A DNA stretch of 64,000 bases. It comes from Rhodospirillaceae bacterium. GTDB lineage: Bacteria; Pseudomonadota; Alphaproteobacteria; Thalassobaculales; Thalassobaculaceae. The stretch lies in assembly GCA_018401495.1 (NCBI GenBank), contig JAGYJX010000015.1, positions 124,001 through 188,000 on the forward strand, read 5' to 3'. Positions 56,884 through 64,000 of this stretch are shown in pieces. The translations under genes were made by a program, and so were the position numbers. Each line of letters opens with the position of its first letter. Position 1 is the first letter of the stretch. Below the pieces are notes generated by a model. It worked only from the letters and a program-made list of their open reading frames with translations, ran no database searches and was not told the DNA's origin.

Positions 56884-58032
56884 GAGTGGTCGCCCCCTCC
56901 GTCGCGGCGACGGCGGTCGCACCGGAACCGGCCGCGCCGGATCTGCCCTTGGCGACCCTGTCGATAGGCGACGACCGCGTTGCGGATATCAACACCGCGG
57001 GTCTCCGGCTTCTCGGTGCCGTCGACCCGCAGCAGGTGGTGGGCCACCCGGTCGCCGAAGTGCTGGTCGTCGGAGATCCTGTGGCTCGAGGGCCCGATGG
57101 GCTTGCTGTCCGCGACAGCGCCGGAACCGAGTGGCGCCATGCACTTGTCCGGCCGCTGAACGGCGGTTCCATCGGGGTTCTGGCGGCGCGTGGGGAGGTG
57201 CGGTGGATCGATGGTGTCGCACACCGCCAACTGGTCGTGATTCCGGCCACGTCGGAGCCAGGGGGCGTCCTGGACGCCGAGGCTCGCGAGCAGTCGCGCG
57301 AACGGATCGCCGACGTGTTCGCGAACCTCGCGCACGAGATGCGGACGCCGCTCAACGCCGTCATCGGTTTCGCGGAGATCCTGGCGGGGGAGCATCTCGG
57401 CCCGATCGCCCGGAGGTACAGGGACTACGCCCGAGACATCGTCGGGGCTGGGATACCACCTGCTGGAACTGGTGAACGGCGCGCTCGATCTCGGTCGGGC
57501 CAGCGCCGGGCCGAGATCGCTGGAGGAGCGCCCGGTCGAACTGCGCTCGGTGGTCGCGTCCGCGGTCGCCATGCTCGAACCCGTGGCCTCGGCGAAGTCG
57601 ATTGCCCTCGCTGTCTCCGATCCGGCAGGCCTTCCCCTGGTCTATGCCGACGAGACCCGCATGCGGCAGCTTGTTCGTCAACCTGATCGGCAACGCCGTC
57701 AAGTACTCACCCCTGGCCGGACCGTGCTCCTGCGACACCGGATCGCCGACGATGGCGAAATTGCCATCGACGTGGTCGATGGCGGTGTCGGCATGAGCAC
57801 GGACGAAATCGCCATCGCGCTGCTGCCCTTCGGGCGGACCGAATCGGCCATACGCACCGGGGAAGCGGGCACCGGCCTCGGCCTGCCGATCAGCAAGGCG
57901 ATCATCGAGGCGCATGGTGGTCGCATGCTGATCGATAGCGTACCCCGCCGCGGGACCACGGTATCCGTGATCCTGCCTGCGAACCGGTTGGTCGCGGCTC
58001 CCGGCCGCAGCGGCCTGCTCAACCTCCTGTAA
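56880..58032 (+). CDS. sensor histidine kinase, several frame interruptions
   Basis: About 383 residues with corrections near 57450, 57671 and 57719. A PAS-like N-terminus ('LATLSIGDDRVADINTAGLR') is followed by HisKA 'NLAHEMRTPLNAVIGFAEIL' (His near 153). The HATPase follows: 'LFVNLIGNAVKYSPLAG' is in a shifted segment between the last two corrections, then 'VVDGGVGMSTDEIAIALLPF' and 'GTGLGLPISKAIIEAHGG'. No membrane helix. It is coupled to the pentapeptide-repeat gene, so that protein may scaffold or regulate it (inference). Confidence 0.82.
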
Positions 58033-58117
58033 CCAACAATCCGAACGCCGCTGCCGTTGTCGCGCGGCTCTGGGCCGCGCATCATCGGGGCCAGGGACGG
58101 TATGGCGGAGGAAGCCC

Positions 58118-59298
58118 ATGACCCGCATCACTCGCGTCGAGGTCCACGAGTTCGGTTTCGATGCCGTCAATCTGCGGGCGTGTCGCCGAGGGGGCAGCAT
58201 CGGTGCGCTCAGCTACCGCAAGGGGCGACGTCGCGAGTGGCGAAGTACGCGGTGCGGATCGAGACCGCCGACGGGTGCCGTGGCGAATACGTCACCCACT
58301 GGGTCGCGTCGCCGTCGGCGCTCGGTCAGACCCTGATGCTGGCGCCGCTGCTGCTCGGCCGCCACGCCGAACAGCGCGAGGGCATCTGGGACGATCTGAA
58401 GCGTGAGGCGCGCCAGTTCGACCACATGGGCCATGGGCCGCTCGACATCGCGTTGTGGGACTGGACCGGCAAGAAGCTCGGCTGTTCGGTCGCGATGCTG
58501 CTCGGCGCCCACCGGGAACGCCTGCCGGCCTATGCGTCGACCTACCACGGCGACCGCGACGGCGGTCTCGACAGCCCGGAGGCGTTCGGCGAGTTCGCCC
58601 TGCAGTGCCGGCAGATGGGCTACCGCGCGTTCAAGGTTCATGGCTGGCACGAAGGCGATCGCCGCGAGGAGGCGGCCAATGTCCTCAAGGTCCGCGAGAT
58701 GGTCGGCGACGGCATGACCCTGATGCTGGATCCGGCGTGCGAGCTGCGGACCTTCGCGGACGCCCTCTACGTCGGCCGCGCCTGCGACGACGCCGGCTAC
58801 TTCTGGTACGAGGATCCGTTCCGGGATTCCGGCGTCTCGGCGTTCGCGCACAAGCGGCTGCGCGAGATGATACGCACGCCGATCCTGCAGACCGAACACA
58901 TCCGCGGCGTCGAACCGAAGGCCGACTTCCTGATCGCCGGCGGCACCGACTTCCTGCGCTCCGACCCCGAGTACGACATGGGGATAACCGGGGCGATGAA
59001 GATCCACCATCTCGCCGAGGCCTTCGGCATCGACGTCGAGGTGCACGCCTGCGGACCGGCACACCGGCACGTCATGGCGGCGACCCGCAACTCGAACTAC
59101 TACGAGGTGGCGCTGGTCGGCCCGGACTGCCCGAACGCGGTGCCGCCCGTCTACGCCTGCGGCTATTCAGACCAGTTGGACTGCGTTGGCAGCGACGGTT
59201 GTGTGGCGGTGCCGACCGGGCCTGGCCTCGGCGTCGTCTACGACTGGGAGTTCATCGACCGCAATCGCACCCGCCTGGAGGTCTTTCGGGCCGGGTGA
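58118..59298 (+). CDS. enolase-superfamily (mandelate racemase/muconate lactonizing type) enzyme, frame interrupted near 58235
   Basis: About 393 residues with one base restored. The N-terminal capping domain begins 'MTRITRVEVHEFGFD'. The barrel carries 'YRAFKVHGWHEGDRREEAAN' (KxH), metal ligands in 'MLDPACELRT', 'WYEDPFRDSG' and 'ILQTEHIRGVE', and 'VEVHACGPAHRHVMAATRNS'. These features suit an acid-sugar or other hydroxy-acid dehydratase. The substrate is not predictable. It precedes the RidA gene by 150 bases. Confidence 0.84.
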
Positions 59299-59448
59299 TG
59301 AGCCCTGGTCGTCCAGCGTCGCTCCCACCACCGCAAGCTCCCCCGATCGCCGGACCGTGGGGCTCGCCGGGCAGCGACGTCACGGTTAGGATGGCGCCGC
59401 CGCGCTGCGGCGCCACGCGTAAGACCACAGCATGAAAAAGGGAATCCA

Positions 59449-59805
59449 ATGAGCATCAAGCGCTTCCAGACCGCGCCCCGGATGAGCCAGGCCGTAGTTC
59501 ACGGCGGCACCGTGTACCTCGCCGGCCAGGTCGCCCAAGGCGCGCCCGGCACCAGCGTTGCCGAGCAGACAAAGGACATCCTGTCGCGCATCGATGCCCT
59601 CCTCGCCGAGGCGGGTAGCGACAAGTCCCAACTGCTGTCGGCGACCATCTGGCTCAATTCGATGGACGACTTCGCCGAGATGAACACGGTCTGGGACGCC
59701 TGGGTGGCGGCCGGTCAGGCCCCGGCGCGGGCTTGCGTGGAGTCGCCGCGCCTGGCGGCCCCGCAGTTCACCGTTGAGATCGGTGTCATCGCCGCCGTGA
59801 AGTAG
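59449..59805 (+). CDS. RidA family protein
   Basis: 118 residues, normal for the YjgF/YER057c/UK114 family. 'GTVYLAGQVAQGAPGTSVAE', 'RIDALLAEAGSDKSQLLSAT' and 'APARACVESPRLAAPQFTVE' include the conserved Arg-Cys-Glu region. RidA proteins remove reactive enamine/imine intermediates. Its place after the enolase-superfamily gene may reflect a common catabolic step (inference). Confidence 0.9.
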   Translation: MSIKRFQTAPRMSQAVVHGGTVYLAGQVAQGAPGTSVAEQTKDILSRIDALLAEAGSDKSQLLSATIWLNSMDDFAEMNTVWDAWVAAGQAPARACVESPRLAAPQFTVEIGVIAAVK

Positions 59806-59883
59806 CGTTCGAGCGGTGCCGTCGCCACAGTGGCGGTGGCACCGTTCATCCTGGTCGGCTGACCGGTCGAGAGCCCGGGCGTC

Positions 59884-60441
59884 CTAGGCTTCCGGGTCTG
59901 CTGGCAGCGTATCGTGGAGATGGCGCAGCCAAGCTTCCTGGTCGGTGGTCTCTATCGCGCCCGGGCGGACACGTCTGACCGCACGCATGGCGTCGTCGGG
60001 CGACATCCCGGCTGCGATCAGCAGGGCGGCGACAACTGTACCGCTGCGGCCAAGGCCGGCCCGGCAATGCACCAGCACCTTCTCGCCGGAGTCGAGGCGC
60101 TTCAGGAGGCCGTCTCTCAAGGCTGGCCAGCCGCGCTCGAACCGATCATCGGGTGCCCTGTAGTCGGCTATCGGCGCGTTGATCCAGGCGAGGTCGGCAA
60201 GAGCGAGGTGGGCGCCGAGATCGGCCACCCCCAGCAGCGCGACTTCGCTCGGAACGGTCAGCCCAAGGACGGCGTCGGCGCCCCAGTTCGCGATATCGCG
60301 GGGGTCGCCTTCACCGACGGGCACAGGCCCAAGCGCCAAACGCCCGGGCCATGGTCCGTCCTGCAGCGTCGCGATGGTGTACTGGCTCAGGACACGTCCC
60401 GGATGAAGCGTCCGATGGTCGGGGCAATGTTCTCCCGCCAC
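59884..60441 (-). CDS. dual-specificity/tyrosine phosphatase-like protein
   Basis: Up to 185 residues. The phosphatase loop 'VLVHCRAGLGRSGTV' (CX5R) and the general acid in 'APIADYRAPDDRFE' are both present. The frame is open from GTG 60441, which would overlap the PhaZ gene by 55 bases. Homology begins near 'YTIATLQDGPWPGRLALG', so the true start may be later. Coupled to phaZ on the same strand. Confidence 0.78.
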   Translation of the reverse strand: MAGEHCPDHRTLHPGRVLSQYTIATLQDGPWPGRLALGPVPVGEGDPRDIANWGADAVLGLTVPSEVALLGVADLGAHLALADLAWINAPIADYRAPDDRFERGWPALRDGLLKRLDSGEKVLVHCRAGLGRSGTVVAALLIAAGMSPDDAMRAVRRVRPGAIETTDQEAWLRHLHDTLPADPEA

Positions 60442-61634
60442 TTGCGGCCGTTGAAAATTCCATAGTGGCCGACCGCCTTTTCGAGGTGATCGCGCCGGCG
60501 GCCGGCCGGGATGTTCGGGGTGATCCTGTGGGCGCCAAGGGTCTGACCCGGGGCCGAGATGTCGTCGAGTTCCCCCTCGACCGTCAGCAAGGCGGTTTTC
60601 CGGATCGCCTCCGGGCGGACCGGCATGCCGCGCCAGCGCATCTCTCCGCGCGGCAACTGGCGCTCCTTGAACACTCTCTGCACGGTTTCGAGATAGTACT
60701 CCGCCGGCACGTCCATGACCGACAGGTACTCGTTGTAGAAACCTTGCTTGCCCTCGGCAGATTCGCCATCTCCTTCAACAAGATGGCGGAACATCTGCAT
60801 GTGGGCAGTGAAGTGCCGGTCCGGGTTCATGGCGATGAAGGCGCCGATCTGCATGAAGCCCGGATAGACGCGGCGATGGGCGCCCGGGTAGTACGGCGGT
60901 ACCGTCGAAACGCACCGTGTCTCAAACCAGTTCATGTCGCGCGCGTCAGCGAGCTGGGTCACCACCGTCGGCGCGCCGTCCGGATCGATTGGGCCGCCCA
61001 TCAGCGTCATCGATGCCGGCTGTCCCGGGTCGTCCTGGTCGGCCAGCAGGGCGACCGTGGCCAGCGTGATCGGCGCCGGCTGGCAAACCGCGATCACGTG
61101 GAGGTCAGGCGCCAGGTGGCGCATGAAGTCCATGAGGAGGGCGATGTAGTCGTCGAGATGAAAGAAGCCCTGGCTGAGCGGCACGCCGCGAGCGTCCGTC
61201 CAATCGGTGATGTAGACGTCGTGGTCGACGATCAGGCGCTTGACCGTGCCGCGCAGCAACGTGGCGTAGTGACCAGACATGGGTGCGACCAGCAGCACCT
61301 TCGGGTCCTGGCGCCGGGTGTCGCGCCGGACGTGCACCAGGTTGCAGAACGGCGTCGAGAGCACCGCGTCGAACGAGACGTCGGCCGGGCCGTCCGGGGT
61401 GTCGGCGAAGTCGATATCCCACTCAGGCTTGCCGCGGTGCTTGATCATGCCGTCGAGCACCTCCATTCCGGCTTCGAGGGCCCGTCCGAAGGCGACGTGG
61501 GACAGTGGCGCCAGGGGATGACCGTTCATCGCCACGGTCGTCTTGGTCAGGAACCGAACGGGTGCGAGAAGCGCGCGCTGGGTTTCGTAGAGGGAGTAGA
61601 GCAAGGCCGGTTGTCTCCGAGCCACGGTGTGCAT
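60387..61634 (-). CDS. phaZ: intracellular polyhydroxybutyrate depolymerase
   Basis: 415 residues. An alpha/beta-hydrolase of the intracellular PhaZ type, which degrades native PHB granules. The nucleophile is a cysteine in 'VIAVCQPAPITLATVALLAD' in place of the lipase-box serine. The histidine is near 'KAVGHYGIFNGRKW' at the C-terminus and an Asp in 'VEGELDDISAPGQT'. N-terminal 'ALLYSLYETQRALLAPVRFL' is typical. PHB metabolism agrees with the MaoC-like hydratase gene in this window. Confidence 0.93.
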   Translation of the reverse strand: MHTVARRQPALLYSLYETQRALLAPVRFLTKTTVAMNGHPLAPLSHVAFGRALEAGMEVLDGMIKHRGKPEWDIDFADTPDGPADVSFDAVLSTPFCNLVHVRRDTRRQDPKVLLVAPMSGHYATLLRGTVKRLIVDHDVYITDWTDARGVPLSQGFFHLDDYIALLMDFMRHLAPDLHVIAVCQPAPITLATVALLADQDDPGQPASMTLMGGPIDPDGAPTVVTQLADARDMNWFETRCVSTVPPYYPGAHRRVYPGFMQIGAFIAMNPDRHFTAHMQMFRHLVEGDGESAEGKQGFYNEYLSVMDVPAEYYLETVQRVFKERQLPRGEMRWRGMPVRPEAIRKTALLTVEGELDDISAPGQTLGAHRITPNIPAGRRRDHLEKAVGHYGIFNGRKWRENIAPTIGRFIRDVS

Positions 61635-61749
61635 GCCACCGATAGGGACCGGTATGACACCCCTTGAACACTAAAAGATCAAGTTTGACGCTTCGTTAAG
61701 ATTGGAAGCGGCGGCCTCCGGTCGGGATTTCCCGCCCCGTGATCGCGGC

Positions 61750-61789
61750 GGACGGACGGGAAGCCGCCGTTTGGCGCCCCCGTCCGTCC
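61750..61789 (-). terminator. hairpin after hupE-like gene
   Basis: Perfect 11-base arms GGACGGACGGG and CCCGTCCGTCC with an 18-base loop, 6 bases past the stop of the HupE-like gene. It lacks a clear T-run on the coding strand, so it may be an inefficient or Rho-aided terminator. Confidence 0.5.
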
Positions 61790-61794
61790 GGGGC

Positions 61795-62427
61795 CTACGC
61801 GAAGATCAGGCCTTCAAGATTCTCCACCAGGAAGGCGGCGCCGACACCGGCGACCACCGCGCCGGCGAGTCGCGGGCGGATGGCGTCCGGACCGGCGGCG
61901 TGCCAGACCCGCAGGGCCACGTGGGCGGCGCCCGCGGCAATGGCGTACTGGATCATCGCGAAGCCGACCAGATAGGCGACCAGCGGGGTCGCTTCGGCGC
62001 CCACGATGGCCTCGGCATAGGCCGCTCCGTGGAACAGGCCGGCCAGCGCGAAGAAGCCGATCAGCGCCGGCCTGCCGACCGAACGGCCGGACAGCACGAT
62101 GGCGCCGAGCGCCACCAGCGAACCGGCTACCGTCAGTTCGACCGCCGGCAGGGCCGTGCCGGATACCGTGACCAGGCACCCCACGAGCGTGGCGGCGACG
62201 AACGCCAGCGGCGACAGAAGGCGGTTGCCGGAGAAGGCGGCGGCCAGACCGACCGCCACGACGAAGGCGAGATGGTCGACGCCGATGATCGGGTGACCGA
62301 GTCCCGACAGCAGCCCGGTCGCCAGGGTTGCCGGGGTCTCGCCGCCCATCGGGTGGTGCGCGAACGCCGGCCCGGCGGATGCCGCCAGGGCGACCGATGC
62401 CAGCGCCAGGATATGACTGTGTCTCAT
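61795..62427 (-). CDS. HupE/UreJ-family metal transporter, predicted B12-regulated cobalt uptake
   Basis: 210 residues from ATG 62427. Signal peptide 'LALASVALAASAGPAFAHHP', followed by the family mark 'GLGHPIIGVDHLAFVVAVGL' (the HPxxGxDH metal motif) and about six membrane helices, with 'LFHGAAYAEAIVG' later. HupE/UreJ proteins carry nickel or cobalt. The cobalamin riboswitch directly upstream argues for cobalt, as needed for B12 synthesis. Confidence 0.88.
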   Translation of the reverse strand: MRHSHILALASVALAASAGPAFAHHPMGGETPATLATGLLSGLGHPIIGVDHLAFVVAVGLAAAFSGNRLLSPLAFVAATLVGCLVTVSGTALPAVELTVAGSLVALGAIVLSGRSVGRPALIGFFALAGLFHGAAYAEAIVGAEATPLVAYLVGFAMIQYAIAAGAAHVALRVWHAAGPDAIRPRLAGAVVAGVGAAFLVENLEGLIFA

Positions 62428-62477
62428 GGTTCGATACTCCTCGGTCGTCCACCCGACGACCGTTGCGGGTTTCACTG

Positions 62478-62662
62478 CGGTGGCAGGTCTCCTGGCTCAT
62501 GCGTCTCTGCGTCGTTCCCAGCCTTCCCAGCGATGCCAGTGGCCTGGACGGGTGACGCTCGGCACTCACAGTTGCGGGGGCAGCCACGGTTTCGGTCCCT
62601 GATGGGTACGCCTCACCGTGTTCCCTATTATGCCGTCTTCGCGGTTGCTCCGACGGCACCAC
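62478..62662 (-). promoter_or_regulatory. cobalamin riboswitch
   Basis: On the minus strand this region reads through the AdoCbl riboswitch core: 'GGGAACACGGTGAGG', 'GGCTGCCCCCGCAACTGT', 'GCCACTGGCAT', 'TGGGAAGGC' and finally the B12 box AGCCAGGAGACCTGCC at 62497-62482. It lies in the leader of the HupE-like gene, 55 bases before the start, and should turn expression off when B12 is abundant. Edges are approximate. Confidence 0.93.
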
Positions 62663-62711
62663 CGGGCAGGAGTGTCGCGGCGCGGGCAGCCGGGATCAAG
62701 TGCCGAGTTGA

Positions 62712-62751
62712 CCGACGGGTCGGCCACCCCGCGTGGTGGCCGACCCGTCGG
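62712..62751. repeat. 17-base perfect inverted repeat
   Basis: CCGACGGGTCGGCCACC, a 6-base loop (CCGCGT), and its exact reverse complement. It sits in the divergent gap between the cobalamin riboswitch and the AMP nucleosidase gene, 45 bases before the latter's start. No T-run follows on either side. It could be an RNA stem in the amn leader, an old terminator, or a protein site. Confidence 0.8.
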
Positions 62752-62795
62752 ACGTGCTAGGATCCGCGCCCCTGGATTTGACCGGCGAGTCCATC

Positions 62796-64000
62796 ATGGA
62801 TGCCTCTACGGTTTCCCGCGCTCCCCATCACCCGCCGTTGACCTGCCGCGACGCGGAGGCGGCGGTGGACGCCATCGACAGGCTCTACCGCGCCCAGATC
62901 GCCTTCCTGCAGTCACGGTTCCGGGCATTCGAGGCCGGCGGGCTGGAGGGCCGGGCGCGAGCGGTCTATCCGATGGCCCGGCTGGTGGTCGACGAAGAGC
63001 ACGCGCCGGCGCTCAACGCGGCGTTCGGATTTGCCGACCAGCCTGGCGTGTACGAGGGCACCTTCACACGCGTCGACCTGTTCCGCGCGCACCTTGTCAA
63101 GCAATTCACGAGCATCATCGAGAACCATGGCGGTCCCATCGAGGTCTGCCTGTCGGAGACACCGATCCCGCTGCCGTTTGCGTTCCCTGACGGGATGGTG
63201 GTCGGCGACGGCTTCGACGCCGCGGCGATGGTTCGGCTCAAGCGTCACTTCGACATGCCGGCGCTCGCCCTGATGGACGACCGTATCGTCAACGGCGACT
63301 TCGTCCCGGGTCCTGGCGAGCCGCTGCCGCTCGGCCTGTTCACCGCGCCCCGGGTGGACTACTCGCTGCACCGGCTGAGGCACTACTGCGGCACGGCCCC
63401 GGAATACTTCCAGAACTTCGTGCTGTTCACCAACTACCAAGTCTACATCGACGGGTTCGTTCAGCGCGCCGAGGCCATGGTCCGCGACCCGGACAGCGGC
63501 TACACGGCGTTTGTCGAGCCCGGAGGCCGGATCCTGCGGCAGGATGGCACCGCCATCGGCGTTCCGGCGGCCCGAGCGCCGCAGATGCCGGCCTACCACC
63601 TGGTGCGCGCGGGGCATCAGGGCATCACGATGATCAACATCGGCGTCGGCCCGTCGAACGCCAAGACCATCACCGACCACGTCGCGGTGCTGCGCCCGAA
63701 CGCGTGGGTCATGCTCGGTCATTGCGCCGGGCTCAGGAACACCCAGCGCCTCGGCGACTACGTGCTGGCGCACGCCTACCACCGCGACGACCACGTGCTC
63801 GACAGCGACCTGCCGGTCTGGGTGCCGATTCCGGCGCTGGCCGAGGTGCAGCAGGCCCTGGAGAAGGCGGTGGCCGACGTCACGGGGCTGGACCGGATCG
63901 GTGTCAAGGGAATCATGCGGACCGGGACCGTGGCGTCCACCGACAACCGCAACTGGGAACTGCGCGAGCAGCGCGAGCCCGACCGGGCGCTGTCGTTGTC
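62796..64000 (+). CDS. amn: AMP nucleosidase (3' end outside window)
   Basis: The frame is open from ATG 62796 to the window edge, 401 codons of an expected ~480-490. It hydrolyses AMP to adenine and ribose 5-phosphate. 'RDAEAAVDAIDRLYRAQIAF' starts the N-terminal regulatory domain. The phosphorylase-like catalytic domain includes 'FQNFVLFTNYQVYIDGFVQR', 'MINIGVGPSNAKTITDHVAV' and 'WVMLGHCAGLRNTQRLGDYV'. These match Amn well. The leader contains a strong hairpin. Confidence 0.92.
   Translation, partial: MDASTVSRAPHHPPLTCRDAEAAVDAIDRLYRAQIAFLQSRFRAFEAGGLEGRARAVYPMARLVVDEEHAPALNAAFGFADQPGVYEGTFTRVDLFRAHLVKQFTSIIENHGGPIEVCLSETPIPLPFAFPDGMVVGDGFDAAAMVRLKRHFDMPALALMDDRIVNGDFVPGPGEPLPLGLFTAPRVDYSLHRLRHYCGTAPEYFQNFVLFTNYQVYIDGFVQRAEAMVRDPDSGYTAFVEPGGRILRQDGTAIGVPAARAPQMPAYHLVRAGHQGITMINIGVGPSNAKTITDHVAVLRPNAWVMLGHCAGLRNTQRLGDYVLAHAYHRDDHVLDSDLPVWVPIPALAEVQQALEKAVADVTGLDRIGVKGIMRTGTVASTDNRNWELREQREPDRALSL

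Overview
The window is a 64 kb piece of a high-GC chromosome, most likely from an alphaproteobacterium of the Rhodospirillales type. The evidence is gene content: a full urea ABC transporter, a PAS_5-type protein, bacterial Mic60/mitofilin-like proteins, an intracellular PHB depolymerase, a HupE/UreJ protein under a cobalamin riboswitch, and many long ATGA-coupled operons. I saw no tRNA, rRNA, CRISPR array, insertion sequence or phage gene. About 20 genes are interrupted by single-base shifts, often in G/C runs, including ordinary transporter and enzyme genes. I read these mainly as sequence errors and annotate each such gene as one CDS across the shift.

Layout. 0-5.1 kb: the tail of an unknown gene, then a minus-strand fatty-acyl-CoA oxidation operon (thiolase and three acyl-CoA dehydrogenases). 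5.5-6.4 kb: a CDF metal exporter. 6.4-25.6 kb: an accessory-looking island. It holds several small exported glycine-rich proteins, a fused MlaF-MlaE-type lipid ABC transporter with a non-MCE partner, two paralogous proteins with a shared C-terminal RSRRW motif (one fused to a SnoaL-like domain), two tandem Mic60-like coiled-coil proteins, multi-spanning membrane proteins, an orphan ParA-type ATPase, a TauD-type dioxygenase, a periplasmic ABC_sub_bind-type binding protein, a TPR protein, and an MFS transporter fused to two N-terminal sensor-like domains. This island is the best candidate for an undescribed system, perhaps in envelope lipid traffic or membrane organisation (inference).

25.6-33.7 kb: a Thermus/fungal-type homocitrate synthase, a DUF4239 membrane protein, and a heavy-metal RND efflux set (CusA/CzcA-like pump, long adaptor, two His-rich periplasmic proteins). 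33.8-37.9 kb: a P-loop protein, a STAS/HATPase partner-switching pair, an unknown helical protein and a tartrate dehydrogenase-like enzyme. 38.5-44.2 kb: urtABCDE, preceded by a good sigma-54 promoter and an inverted repeat, which points to nitrogen control.

44.2-53.3 kb: an acetyltransferase, an (R)-hydratase-like MaoC protein, a phosphopantetheinyl transferase, RNA methyltransferases (RlmI-like, SpoU, NOL1/NOP2/Sun, RsmI), a PAS histidine kinase and an MFS transporter. 53.3-64 kb: a PAS_5 protein, an amidase, a pentapeptide-repeat protein translationally coupled to a histidine kinase, an enolase-superfamily enzyme, a RidA protein, a dual-specificity phosphatase overlapping PhaZ, HupE/UreJ with its cobalamin riboswitch, and the 5' part of AMP nucleosidase.
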